DNA of 64,000 nt from Hydractinia symbiolongicarpus. Taxonomy: Eukaryota; Cnidaria; Hydrozoa; Anthoathecata; Hydractiniidae. The notes beneath the pieces are model-generated. The model made no database searches. It saw nothing but the letters and a program-made list of their open reading frames with translations, and was not told the origin of the DNA. The position numbers were made by a program, and so were the translations under genes. Positions 13,601 through 25,875 of the stretch are shown piece after piece; position 1 is the first letter of the stretch, and each line of letters begins with the position of its first letter. The stretch spans positions 17,975,001 through 18,039,000 of the forward strand of contig NC_079875.1 in assembly GCF_029227915.1 (NCBI RefSeq), written 5' to 3'.

Positions 13601-15722
13601 CACCTTGATCTATTCTAGAAATCAATATATTGTTATTCTAGTCCTATCAAGTAGTAATATTTTGTCCCATATGTAACAGCTCTTACTTTGGAAGTTTGTC
13701 ACTCTAAACAAATGTTTTCATTAATAAACCTAATTAAAAAAAACTTTCAGGGATTCTAGGGCACATTTTGTAAAAGAATTTTATTTACAAGAAAATCAAT
13801 GATAAAAAAAAAACACAGTTTTATGTTACGTATGGCAATTTTTACCGCAAGGTGCTCCTGCACTTAAAAACAAAACAGAGGGCCTACAGAAAATATAAAT
13901 TTTCTAACTGAATATCACACATCAGAGATACTTTATGACTGAAAGACTTACATATTTGTCAAGTCAAGGTTCTGTTATCTCAGTTAAGAATAACTTAATT
14001 TATTTAGGTTCTTATTGTTTCATACCATGGGGGACAATAAATAACACGTGAAATTTTACTCTTTCTGGCTTTCACTTTTCAAAAAAATAATACAAATATA
14101 GTAGGTGTTACGTATGGGACATTTATGGATTTCTTACAGAGTGTAAGCAAAAAAAAAAATCTTGATATTGTCAAATTAACAGGGAGGAAGACTTAATGTT
14201 GTTTTTTTCAAAAGGCAAGAAATCTTCCTTAACAACTAATACAACTGGAAACACTAACTTTTGATTTATTAAAAATACCTGAAAAGAGAAAATAAGAAAT
14301 GTTTGAATGTGATTTGCAATGGGACACGTTACGTATGGGACATTTTAGGGTATTTAGCTGTAAATATTTTCACCAATAATTGTTTTTTTTTTTCAAAACT
14401 GTGATGGACTCAATAGAACAAAAACCCACATTTAATGAGAATTGAAGCTGTTTGCTAAAATATAGAGGCATGGGACACTTTTTTTTTAAATCTGGGGAAA
14501 CTTCTTGGAAACGACCCGCCTGTTCTGCTTGTACAGTAAGTGTACTTATGCGGATTTGTTTCATCATTTCTGATCGGCGTTCCAGTGAATGATCGCATAG
14601 CTAGCTATCAGCTGTAATTTTCAGTTACTAACTATAAACGTGGGTGTGATGATATCTTAGTTACTAAGTAATTCTTTATCTGACTGAGGAGTCGGTGGAT
14701 TAGCTAGAATGTACAGGTTGGCTTTAAATAGACTTTTATTGTTTAGTTTTTTCACAATAGAACAAGAAAATTTATTCCCTGGTGGTGCTCATTACATTTT
14801 TCAGGAAAGTATAATCACTAGGATCTTGAAATTAACAATCTTACAATCGTCAGGTCTGAAAACGTTTTTTGAAGTGTTGGTATGGTCATCTTTTTGAGAG
14901 AAATAAAATAAGCAAAAGATAAAAAAAATTTTTGACAATAACAAAATGTTATGTTAATTAATAATTTTCATGATCCATCCATCATTAGCTGTTCAGCGCT
15001 CAGAAATTTAAAATACATATAAATATTGTTTAATAGTATATGTAACAATTGTAATCGCTACCACTATTATTTTTATTTCGAGTTGAGGAAAATGGGCGTA
15101 TGCACACATTCTGATAGGTGAAAACATTTTTAAACAGGTCATAAAGTATAGATTGGAAAAATTTGAAAAATATTAAAAAGTGTCTATAATCACCTTTCTT
15201 GAAAAAAAGGTGTTTTTGTTGCATAGTTTAATAAATAAAAAATAGTTTTTTAAAGGCATCTATCAAATTGCTCCATATTTTATTGTGCTCAAAATGTCTT
15301 CAAGCAAAAACTGCCACAGGAACTCTTTAAGATTTTAAGTCTTATGTCCTAAGAACATTGGCAAATGTTCACAGCAGACGTTGACAAGTTCAAAGTGTGT
15401 CAATTGCTTGTGTTTACGGGTAACCCCTTCTTTCTTTTCAATATTTTTTGTCTGGAATTGTTGCTGATGTTGTTGCTCTCGTGTTTTACTTTTGCTCACA
15501 AGCAATTTGGGAAAATTTCATTTTTTTTGTCTCAAAGTAGGTGGTCACATGTATAAACAAAAGAAGTATTTAACGTTTGCAAATAATTTGAAACTCAAAG
15601 ATTGAAACATAATTATATTCTTTTATAACTACAATTTATAATATTTATATATTATATTTTGCAGCTAAAAATTTGCCGTATATGCATGCATATTTTAAAA
15701 GAAGAGTTACTATATACCCACC
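10641..15722. other. 5.1 kb of A/T-rich DNA with no gene recognised
   Basis: The open frames here are short and of low complexity. Apart from a repeated TTACGTATGGGACAT word (13664-14343) I see nothing I can name. A likely splice acceptor (TTTTGCAG) at 15657-15664, 58 bp before the PheRS ATG, may mark a 5'-UTR exon. Confidence 0.45.
13664..14343. repeat. Four dispersed copies of a GTTACGTATGGGACAT-like word
   Basis: Copies lie at 13664-13677 (reverse complement, one change), 13825-13837 (imperfect), 14107-14122 and 14328-14343 (identical over 16 bases). Spacing is irregular. They may be remnants of an old repeat; no function can be read from the sequence. Confidence 0.5.
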
Positions 15723-18700
15723 ATGAATGTTTTCAAGAATTATTATCGTGCACCACAAACTTTATTAAAATTACCAAGACAGCTGTGTTTTTGCGTACAT
15801 TACTCGCAAGCTTCTACAAACCATTATAATGTACAACAATTAGAACTATTGGGAAGGAAATATCAGAAGGATGAAATGACAAATATCGGCGAAAACATTG
15901 TGAATAAGTTGGGTCGAAAACTTCATTTATTAAAAGATCATCCTCTTGAAATAATAAAACGCAAAATCAGAGATCATTTTCATGCTAATTACCGATCACG
16001 TTTTGGTGGTTGTGTTTTTGCCTCCATTGATAATCTTAATCCGATCGTAAACATAAAACAAAATTTTGACAGCCTTTTAGTTCCAAAAGATCACGTAAGT
16101 CGCGCAAAAAATGATAATTATTATGTAAATAAAGATTACGTTTTACGATCTCACACGACAGCTCATGAGGTTGAACTTTTAAAAAGTGGTTGGAATGCGT
16201 TTCTGAATTGTGGAGATTGCTATAGAAGAGACGAAATTGACAGCAGCCATTATCCAGTGTTTCATCAGATGGAAGGTGTGCGGTTATTTGACCAACATGA
16301 GCTATTTCTTGGCACCAAGGTATGGTGAATTACAACCTTCAAAACGTTTTTTTTCTATTTTCTCAGTTAGTATTACAACCACATGTATACAAAATAAAGT
16401 GCTGAATTGTGTGCACTTCTTGGGTCATCAGAAAAGTGTGTTTGTTATTAGACAGTTGTAGTGCTTTCGTTGGCCTTGCCCGTCATTTTTGTTGTGCTAA
16501 AAAAATTTGGTCTTTTTTAGAGTTGATTTTTTTTAAAAAGAATTTAAAAGCAGGAGTTTTTAGTTATTTCACCAATTTGTATTTTTACAGCCGTTATATG
16601 GAGGAAGATATAACCAGATCGTAAAAAATATTGTATCTGGTTCTAGTTTTATAAATAATGGCATGATTTTTTAGGATGACACTTTGAAGATTTTAGAATC
16701 ACACAATATGGAGCGTACCTCACAGAAACAGGGCTGGTACACTTCCGATGCTACAGCAGTGACTGAGTATAATCTTAAGTACACCTTAATGCAACTTGCG
16801 GAGTATTTGTTCGGAGACGATATTGAAATGCGATGGGTAGATGCGTACTTTCCCTTCACACATCCATCGTGGGAACTAGAAATCAAATTGAATGGTGAGT
16901 GGATGGAAATGCTGGGGTGTGGCATTCTGGAGCATGGTATTATGCAAAATGGTATGTAAATACTTTCTTAGTTTTGTATACATTTGCTTTGTAAAATGTT
17001 TTACTTTTCTTTGTCTAATATTTTAGTCTTAGATGTAGTAGTATTTTGTGTTATACTTTCGTTTTTTTTGTGTTAGAACAGAAAGAAGCCAGGTAAATAA
17101 GTAATTATAAAAATTATATTAGAGTTGACTAGATGTTAACCTTAATATAAGTATGTAAGGTTGACTGGATGTCAGGAAATTTTTTTACAGAAATTCAGCT
17201 TATATTTTTTTAACTTATGGTCCATCGCTCTTTGCCAGACATTTGGCAAACTTTTTTGCTGACCGGGGTTTTTAAAGTTGATGTAAATTGAGCTTAAAGT
17301 TTCGCTCTCACTTTTATCTTACTTAAATGTTGTTCGTCCATGGCCGATGTGAAAAACAAATTTGCCGACGTGAAACACAAGTTTGCCGACGTGAAGTAGG
17401 CAAATGGTATTTCCCAATTGAGATAAATTGAAGGTCAGCTAGAAGTCAAGAAGAACTTCTCGTTATAAGCTCTAAGAAGTTTATAACATTTTACTTCACA
17501 ACTACATCTTCAAAATTATCAAATTTAACAAGGTCGTTGTTTAAAGCTGGATACGTTTTAGAAAGAAACTCTGGTGAAGTTTTCCACTTATAAAACGTGA
17601 ATCTAATTTCGGTTTGTTTGCTTTTATCTATGTTCTTTTTAGCTGGTGCAGGTGATAGAATTGGATGGGCCTTCGGTCTTGGACTAGAACGATTCGCTAT
17701 GAAATTGTTCCATATTCCAGATATTCGATTATTTTGGAGTACAGATCCGAGATTCTTGTCGCAATTCGAAGGTAAAGAAAATGCTGTTTTTAAACCATTT
17801 AGCAAATACCCGCCATCTTACAAAGACATTTCGTTTTGGTTGAATGAAGATTTTGCGGCAAATGATCTGTTTGAAATCGTTCGATCGGTGGCTGGTGATG
17901 TTGTCGAAGAGGTATTTTTTTTTTTTTTTTACTTTTGAAGACCTATAACAAGTAACGTTTTGTATTACTGTATTATAATGATTTTTTTTTAAGTTGTCTA
18001 AAATATCATTTGGCAGTAATGTACAATTAACACAATCCAAATCTCTGCAATTCAAAAAACTCCATACTCCCAACAAATGTAAAGTCACCGTGAAAATTCC
18101 TCGAAGAATGTTATCAATCTCAAACATGTTTTGATACAACAAGTTGCAATCCTTTACAAAATATATTGAGAGGAAACGACAAATTTCGTTTCTGCAAGTA
18201 ATTATGTCGATCATTTATTTCTCTACCAGATTTTTCACAATATGAACTTCTCAATGTTCACTGCGGACTTCGGATCCTGTTTAGTTAGTTAGATCCAAAC
18301 TTTTAAAATTTGCTAATTGTTGCTAAATCAAGGGTAGGCTTTAAAATTGCTCTTATTTAACATTAGAGTAAAAATGGATAATAAAAACACTTTTCTGTTA
18401 TCGTGTCATCAGACCTCTTTCATTTTAACCGAAAGTATCAATAACAGAAAATTTGACCTCTATTGCCCTTTAACATTCATGTTAACTGCAGTAGAAAATT
18501 TCCACATAGCTTTCAGATCAGTCATATTTTATCATGACTACCCAGTCATGCTACTTTGCGGAACTAGAGATCGTCCCTTTATTCTGCTACGGCTTCACGA
18601 AGGTTATTTAGGTTTCTATTAGCCTAGGCGGTTAAAGTATTTTTTCTTGCCGAATTCGCGATGAGGACCACTAGTTCTGAAAATGTTCCGGCGAAATTGC

Positions 18701-19259
18701 TAGTTATGTGCGTACGTGACGGTGTACTTAGTTTTTATACATTTTTTACTGGTTTACTCGAAAGCAAAACCAATCCTACTGATAATCGTACTGATGATCG
18801 TACTGATGATCGTACTGATAATCGTACTGACGATCGTACTGATGATCGTACTGATGATCGTACTGATGATCGTACTGATGATCGTACTGATGATCGTACT
18901 GATGATCGTACTAAGCGAAAGCTTATTAGGTACACTTGTCTTAATTTTTTAAAAAATAAGTGCATATCTTACTGCCATTTCCCTAGACAATAAAGGGCCT
19001 GTAATTACGTTCCACGAACTACATTTGTGTGCATGACTCGCTTTATCGTTTCCTAGCTAAACGTTTTTTTCACATAATTATTTTCCTTTAGATGACTTTA
19101 GTGGATCAATTTATTCACCCAAAGACACGTAAAAGCAGTGTGTGTTATCGCATCACTTATCGCGCGATGGATAGAACGCTACGCGACGAAGAAGTGAACG
19201 AACTTCAAGATGAAATTCGCAACAGCGTGGAAAGGACATTGAACGTTAGTTTGAGGTGA
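15723..19259 (+). CDS. FARS2: Phenylalanine--tRNA ligase, mitochondrial (4 exons)
   Basis: Monomeric class II synthetase that charges mitochondrial tRNA-Phe. Exons: 15723-16319, 16675-16951, 17643-17911 and 19092-19259, all with GT-AG borders and matching phases, giving 436 residues, close to the usual metazoan length. The N-terminus is basic and lacks homology to the core, as expected for a mitochondrial presequence. Exon 1 has the phenylalanine-site region, [12 protein letters not shown] and motif 2 ([20 protein letters not shown]). Exon 2 has [18 protein letters not shown]. Exon 3 has motif 3 ([16 protein letters not shown]) and IPDIRLFW. Exons 3-4 form the C-terminal ferredoxin-fold anticodon-binding domain ([13 protein letters not shown], then [12 protein letters not shown]). 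The start has a good context (CCCACCATG). No lesion is visible. Confidence 0.96.
17338..17398 (+). repeat. Short tandem repeat in PheRS intron 2
   Basis: About three imperfect 22-bp copies of a TTTGCCGACGTGAAACACAAG-like unit. It is intronic with no visible role. Confidence 0.6.
18776..18912 (+). repeat. 12-bp minisatellite in PheRS intron 3
   Basis: About eleven copies of TACTGATGATCG with a few A/C variants. Because 12 is a multiple of three, all frames stay open (TDDR-type repeats on the plus strand), which creates false long ORFs. Confidence 0.92.
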
Positions 19260-19797
19260 AAATTTCTGTTGATGGATATAGCTTGCATTGGGGTGATGAC
19301 TGCTCCGTTCCACAAATGAAAAAGAGAAACAGTCCATGCAACGAGAGAGATATTTGATTACACTGATTGTTATTCTCGACTCTCGATTCTCTTAAATATT
19401 GATGTAAATTGCGGGAGATATAAACAAAGTTGAAAACAATTTTGAATGCACGCTTTTAATTTGTCACCAAGTTCAAATCTTTAAAGTTTGGCGGTAATGG
19501 TAATTAATAACCGCAGTTTCAGTTTGAAGCATGGATTTTTTTTCAAAATCTGCTCCCTTGCTGCTACACGCCTGTATCAGAGGATCAACATTTGAGCTGG
19601 CAGCGATCTAGAATCGATGAAGGTCCACTTTTTTATAAACACGCTTGTTTTCACAGGATTTATTGGTATATTTTCTTTTTTATACAATTTACAATCTTCC
19701 CTCTCCAACTGAAAACCTGTGTTGCATTGCAGGTAGCTGAACTAAAAAGTGTTTATAAATGTGTATCGTGTGCTAGATTGTAAGAAGTGTTTTCGTT
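19260..19797. other. Convergent gap between PheRS and cysteine-rich copy B
   Basis: No gene is seen. The gap holds the 3' ends of the two converging genes. No clear AATAAA was identified within 100 bp of either stop. Confidence 0.4.
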
Positions 19798-22700
19798 TTA
19801 GTTGTAATTGTCAAGATAAATATTTTTACGTTTTAAGAACGAACGAAATTCTTTCGATTTACACAGAGTAAGAGCGTTGTTTCGAATGTTATGACACACT
19901 CCTTCGTAGTGAAAACTACTGTCGCAATGACATCGTAAATATTTTTTCGTTTTCCTCGTGCGAGTCAACGCCATTAGTGCGGTTTCGCATTCTTGTGTGC
20001 ATTCAATACCAGGTATCAACAAGCTACAGTGAATGTTTGTCATGTCATCATGCATTTTTTTGCATTGCTTGTTTCGTTGACATCGTTGATAAGCTCTGGT
20101 GCAGCCACTTTTGAGTAAATTTGAAGTAGAAAACTCTCGAATGTCTCCACGCAAACAGCGACGTATACGATGTTTATACGTTGGACAATCCGTGTTTTCA
20201 CCACAATCAGTCGTCATTAGTTTGTTGAAATCAGCAGATTTTACTTCAAGTTTTTGTAAGTATGATCGACAATCCAGTGAACACGTTATGCTGAAGTTAT
20301 CGATTTTATCTTCAGCGGTGTTTGCGTTGAATAAATCCATGCAATGCTCGTATGTCACCCTGGAAAAAAATTAAACGTTATCATTTTTCGCTAGCCAATC
20401 TGAACCTCTCTAATATACTTTGTGAGGCTGGGGCGAGGGATGTTCGAAGACTGTTAGCTTTGTGGTAGAGCGTTCGTCTCCAGTGTGGGAGGTCTTTAGT
20501 GCAAACCACTGCGAAATCATGCCAGAGACTATAAAAGTGTGAATTTAGCCTTTCTGCTTAGCGTTCGGAATAAGAATAGGATTAATATCTTAAGTTGGTC
20601 AGTTGAGCGATTTATGTGCTCGCGCGACTTTCATACCTCAAATGGGAGCCTTAAATGAGCTAGGCACCGTTAGCACGACCCTCGTTGATAGCAGTACCAA
20701 TAGGAACTAAAGAAGCTGTAGTGGGTAACCAATTTCAATAATAATAAGGGTTATCGAGTGGAAATTTTTTTAAAAATATTCTGAAACGAGCAATCATAAT
20801 GACCCTTTTGCCGTACAATATAGTACAGTAGAGTAACAATTCTTCCGATCATATCTCCGTAAAGACCTGCTTATTTGGTGATCATTAGAAAAATAAGGTG
20901 ATGCATTGAAATGTGAGAAAAAGGGTGATCATTCTGGCCTTTAAAGCTCTCAAAAAGCTTTGGGCATTTGTGAAATTTTGCTTCTTCTTTTTCCGCGCAT
21001 TGTTAGTTAGTAAACCTAGGAAGAGATTTAAGCTTTTAAAGCTTACAAGTTTAACTTTCAGGTTGATTGCTGACTGTATGATCTTACGTCGAGGAGTCCC
21101 TAAAACGCCGTCTGGATTGGAATATGTTAAATGCAGAACAGTAGTTGGACAGCTACTTAAAAACGTTAAAACGTATGCTGTGGACGTTTCTATTCAGTAA
21201 ATTGAACAATTGGTCACAAAAGTAGCAAAAATGCAACGTTGAAGCATACTTCGACCAAATATGCTACATCTCGTTGAATTCCCGGACTTTATTTTGTGTC
21301 TTAAAAAGTTATTTTTTTCTCAATCGTCAAATTATTAGGGAAAGTTAACCCCTTAATATTTATTATGTTATGCTACAAGTTGAATCTGTCTGTTTAAAAT
21401 GGTTTCGTGCAGCTTTGTTTGGGACTCGCTCCTGCCACAGAGTAATTCAATTATAGGGTCTTTCTACGGCCTAACGAGCAGTTACAATAATAACACCCTC
21501 ATTCTGTTTACAATAATGACTAAATCGCACCCTCGTCACCAGGCTTTTTCGCCTCTTTGATATGTGAGAAGATATTTTTCGCCTTCATCTCTCATATCAA
21601 GAAGGCAAAAAACCTGGGGACAAGCTTGGACCGAATCACTACTTTGTAGTTGCACGAAATAGTGATGTACGGGATACGTATAATTTAAGGAACAGATTAT
21701 GTACGGCGAAAAAAATAGACAACAAACAAATATAACAAACAAATAAACTACACATTGTGTTTAGCAACCTTATCCTTAGGACCTTTTACGTCCACGAGTT
21801 CTTGATTCGTTCAATGTTCAAGCAATGTTCAAGTATTTGATGTATTAACTAGTTGATGTACGGGAAAAATGCGTTGTATAATTTTTATAACTCTCTTGCT
21901 GAATGAAAAATTGAAAATGAAATCTTTTTACTCTTAAGAACTGACAGCAAGAATGTCCGAAAATATAACTTATTTTTAAATGTGTTTGCTTTCTCACAAT
22001 TACACAAAACAAGATGGATGTAACTGATCCATGTAAATAAAACAGTTATGTTGAAAGAAGAAACATTCCAAAACTCTGTGTGGCATTTTTTTCTAGCTAG
22101 CTTTTACAACCCTTCATACATCATGTGTCTTTTTGTTGTTTTACCGATGGAGAGTTTTGATTTCTGAAGTCATGGTCTGCTCTACCGAAGTCCGTAAAAA
22201 AGACCAACTTAAGCTTTAAAGACCGACTAAAATTTTGTACCAACTTTAATTTCTGCTGACGCATATTATTTATCGCGCGATGGCAATATGAACGTATTTC
22301 GCGCGTGTTAATTTTCGCGCAAATTTAAATTCAAAGACAAATTCATAACTATGGACAAAAAGATGGAGGTGTTTAACACGTCTTTCTTCGAAAAAACAGG
22401 ATATTTTTGCTGCGCGTAATTCTTTCGTGCAAAATATTTGGTGCGTAATCTGTGCGAGATTAAGTTAAATTAGTAAATTTGCGTGCTAAGAAAATTTTCT
22501 GTACAAATGAATAAATATTATAGATAACTAAATTTGTACGAATAAGGTGGTTACATTTAGAATACAGACAAGGATAATTTGGAAAACTGTTTTGTATCCA
22601 TTTTGTTTTCCATTAGTTATTCCAAAAACTGTTCCGGTCAGAAAAATAGTGTTCAAGTTACCAATATATATTTACCGACCCTTTTTTGCTGAATTTTTTG

Positions 22701-23149
22701 CATAATTATGGTATCCATAAAATTGCAAAGCGAGGCTAGGATTTTAGGGGATTTATGGTAGTAATTAATCGATACTATGGGATCAATGTTCATTGTTTCA
22801 TTGTTCGTTTCAGATTTCTGCTTAATAACCTATAACCTAATTGTATTGCAAGTATAAACTTAATGTATTCGAAAACACACAATCTTGCAAAAATGGTTTT
22901 TTACAAACTTTATCTTTATCAATCTCCATTTGAGGTCAGCTGAATATCTTGTAAAGAATTATCCATAAACCTTGTTGAGCGTTTATTAATGAAGAAAACG
23001 CTTTACGTATAATTTCGAACTTACCCTGAAAGCATGCTACTACAATCTTTATCAGTCTTGCATTCGTTCACATAAGTGTCCCAAAAGGCATGAAGACGCG
23101 GTAAGGCAACTAACAAAATATACAAAAGCAGAGCACACGAAGTCCTCAT
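19798..23149 (-). CDS. Secreted cysteine-rich GAS1/GDNF-receptor-like protein, copy B (2 exons)
   Basis: Exon 1 is 23149-23025 (donor GTAAG), exon 2 is 20359-19798 (acceptor TTTTTTTCCAG); the split codon GG|G keeps the frame and gives 228 residues. Exon 1 encodes a signal peptide (RTSCALLLYILLVAL core) and the same W-x(6)-C-x(5)-C pattern as copy A, but is otherwise unlike it. Exon 2 has the same two cysteine-rich units as copy A. From about the KSADFNKLMTTDCG block onward the two proteins are nearly identical for some 135 residues, while the first 40 residues of exon 2, exon 1, the intron and the 3' end differ. The C-terminus has its own short tail (KRKNIYLDNYN). It has no hydrophobic tail, so it is probably secreted. 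Intact. Confidence 0.7.
20440..20760 (+). mobile_element. Second tRNA-derived SINE family, in the copy B intron
   Basis: A tRNA-like head (TTTGTGGTAGAGCGTTCGTC, A-box-like) is followed by a worn B-box region near 20495, a unique body, a CTGTAGTGGGTAACC block and an AATAATAATAA tail. The CTGTAGTGG-to-AAT-repeat ending resembles the tail of the other SINE family in this window. Confidence 0.5.
21539..21617. repeat. 79-bp imperfect fold-back in the copy B intron
   Basis: The segment begins CCAGGCTTTTTCGCC and ends with its near reverse complement (GGCAAAAAACCTGG). The pairing continues through a TTTGATATGTGAGA / TCTCATATCAAG block. It looks like a short non-autonomous element or MITE. Confidence 0.6.
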
Positions 23150-24736
23150 GTTTATAATAGTATCTGTACTTTTTAATCGCCTAATTCAAATACTTACATC
23201 ATGTTATTCACAACTCATATTATATATTGAGTGGGGTGGATTATGCTCCAGACCCCTGTGGTTTTATCGTCCACGGCGAGCCAAATTTTTGTTTAAACAA
23301 TTTGTTATGGTGTCTTAATTACAATGTTGTTGTGTGTTTTTAGATCATGATTTTTCTTGTGTACAAGAATGTTGTTTTTATAGAGTGTATTGTTTCCGTT
23401 TTAAATTCTGTGTTTTTTACCAGCAGACATGCATGACGTCATACCATTGCCTTGAAGTATTTGGAAATCTGTTTTTTGTTTGTTTGTTTGTTTGTTTCTT
23501 CGTGGAGACTTTTTTTAACATATCTGCGATCTAGTTTCTATTCTACGCTAACTTAAACGAAGAATGGGTAGGATCACTCTTAATTACAAAGAAAAACTAA
23601 AAGAAATCAGCTATAAAAAAATTGGAAATCCCACGTAACATGTCTTTTCAAGAAATTGGAAATCCAAGCTTAACAGGCTTTAAGTAACTTATATTTTACC
23701 TTCGTAAAATGTATTTCACATTATCAAATTTGCGTTGAATTAAATTAAGGCACTTATGATCAAAAGAAACTTTGTCAGGAAGAATTCATTTAGAACTCAC
23801 ATGTCGCATCTGTGAACAAACGATGCAGTATATAGATTTATTCAGCATGTAAAACTTTCTGCTAATCACATGACCGCCTGACAAAAATCGTGCAGTAGCA
23901 AGCTAATCTATTAAAGGATATCTTGAGTTGGTAGTCTAAAAAAATTCCGAAAATAACCCCCTTGTAAATATATTAGAATCGTTAAATCGAAGTCAGCTTT
24001 CTATGTTGCCAATATCAATAACTTCAAAAGTATCATTAGATAAATGAATACAAAAAATGTCGTTTGGCGCGTAAAAAAACAAAGTAGATATTAAACCTTG
24101 TTCCCAGTTTATTTTGCTTCAACATCAATCCTCAGAATCCTTGAAATGCAGTTGTAGTTTCCCATGCAAGTGTAGCTCTTTAGTTCATTTTCATATTCTA
24201 CAAATTCTGAAAGTTACTTCGGAAATATGTCTTCGGGAAAGACAGAGTTTAGTCGGGGAAAACTATAATGAACCAATATAAAGAATTAGTCGCTTTCCCT
24301 GATTAAAGTTGGGCTTCAGTTGAAGAAAAAAATATTCACTTGTTTATAGCAAATTCTCTTATCTTTCTCAATCATGTGAAAATCGAATTCCATTAATGAA
24401 AAATAGTTGACTTCCTTGCAGAAAAAACAAAAATGAAACATTTCAATGATAAATAGGACCAGTAACGTTGTCAGAAGATTTTTAATCTGGTATAAATTTA
24501 GTCAGGGAAAATTGTTATTTCCACTCTTCTCTTGCTGCTAAAGTTTGAAAATGCACCTGAAAGACATTCAAAACACACTTCAGAAGCCACTTGAATCAAT
24601 TCTATTTTGATGTCTGTTAAGCGAGAACCTTTGAGAGTGCTTGAAACATCTAACGTTTAGAATGACATACGAAGACATACCATTCATTCTTGACCGTACG
24701 CGTAATAAACGGGTTTATACTTTATGTCTGGTTGTG
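23150..24736. other. Non-coding DNA upstream of copy B
   Basis: It includes the promoter side of copy B and A/T-rich sequence. No gene or recognisable repeat was found apart from TTTG runs near 23480-23500. Confidence 0.4.
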
Positions 24737-24788
24737 ATGACGGAGATGTTGAATAGCCTGACGTTCAGCTATTCAGCATCTCCGTCAT
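24737..24788. repeat. Isolated long hairpin with the CTGACGTTCAG core
   Basis: Arms of about 19 bp (ATGACGGAGATG ... GAATAG and its complement, one T/G pair) close on CTGA-CGT-TCAG, with one unpaired C on the 5' side of the core. The core and the bulge match the cluster at 10147-10640, but the arms are unrelated to any copy there. Confidence 0.85.
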
Positions 24789-24989
24789 ATATGTATTCGT
24801 GATTTTTTTAAAAAGTTAACCAACCACCCAAGTAGCCAAACATATCAACTTCTTCGAGTATAATATCTAGTTTCACAACAATTTCTCTTTTGACCTTTAC
24901 TATTAATGACTGAATATTATGAATTGACTTTTATGTACAATGTTAGCTGCATTAAATACTAAAAAAAAATAATTCGCTTTGGAGATTCT

Positions 24990-25698
24990 TTGAATCACAA
25001 AAGAGAGAACAAAAGCTAAAAAACCAGGTGAGTTGTCTGAGCGATAATCATAAGAAAGATGACAAATTAAAGAGAACAAATCGAAGAATTGATGACATGG
25101 TCGTAGAAGTAAAAGAAAAAGATCCAAAGATAGAGGAATTAGAAGAAAAACTTGCTGAAATTAAGGATACTGACAGAGAGAAGTGGAAAAAGTGAGAAAA
25201 TTAGAAACAAAATGTGCTAACCTTGATTTAATTATCAAGGAAGCGCAAGAGAATTTTTTTTCTCAAACAGCTAGCAATCTGGTAAATGCTGCTTTAAAGA
25301 ACTCTCCAGGAGAACGTTTGCCGCTTAACAAAGCACCTGGCAGATTCGCAAAATGAAGAGAAAAATGCGAAAAACGAAGATCTAGTTCTTACTGCTTCCA
25401 ATGTTTCAGCACTAAGCATCAAAAAAAAATTGGGAAAAAGAAATTGTTTAACTTAAGGATAAACTTGCTGACTCAAACAAGAGATTGGAAAGCAGGTTCG
25501 TCTAATGTAACAAAACAGAGCTCCAGGATATCATGTAACAAGCTAGATGATATGATAACTGGTGAATCAGCAGAAAGAGTTCTGGATGTCAGTTTAAAAG
25601 AGATAGAGGGTCAAGTGACGCAAGGATTATCTGGTAGAGATTTCCACGACGGAAGATTCGAGGATGATATTTGCATTGAGGGAGTAAAAGATTGGTAG
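24990..25698 (+). pseudogene. Relic of a coiled-coil protein gene
   Basis: A lysine/glutamate-rich frame (ESQKREQKLKNQ ... EELEEKLAEIKDTDREKW) runs from about 24990 to a TGA near 25194. Related-looking charged coding sequence continues in shifted frames to 25698 (KLDDMITGESAERVLDVSLK). The heptad-like composition suggests a coiled coil. Frames break at least twice and no start or splice signal is clear. The family is not recognised; it could be an old exon or a transposon-derived gene. Confidence 0.4.
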
Positions 25699-25721
25699 TG
25701 GAGGATTCTCTTGCAAACAAG

Positions 25722-25800
25722 AATGTGCGAATATCAACAACGAACTGGTAGTGAAATCTAAATGTGCGAATATCAACAACGAACTAGTAGTGAAATCTAA
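25722..25800 (+). repeat. Two tandem copies of a 38-bp unit
   Basis: ATGTGCGAATATCAACAACG and the next 18 bases are repeated directly with a single change (CTGGTAG versus CTAGTAG). It lies just after the coiled-coil relic. Confidence 0.85.
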
Positions 25801-25875
25801 AAATAAAGTTAAAAATCACGTTTTTCATGCTTGCTAAAGAATGGCAGAGAAAGATTGAACGTAATCAAAAGTCGT

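Noticed and set aside
18661-18993. Open frame with TDDR repeats, and its minus-strand partner with VRSS repeats
   Set aside because: Made by a 12-bp intronic minisatellite; both strands and several frames are open for the same reason.
20461-20520. A possible true tRNA gene
   Set aside because: Only an A-box-like head is convincing. The B box and acceptor stem do not fold, and the sequence continues into a SINE body with an AAT tail.
22261-22330. CG-containing TTTCGCGCG-type stretch as a CpG promoter
   Set aside because: Too short and embedded in A/T-rich DNA with no gene start nearby.
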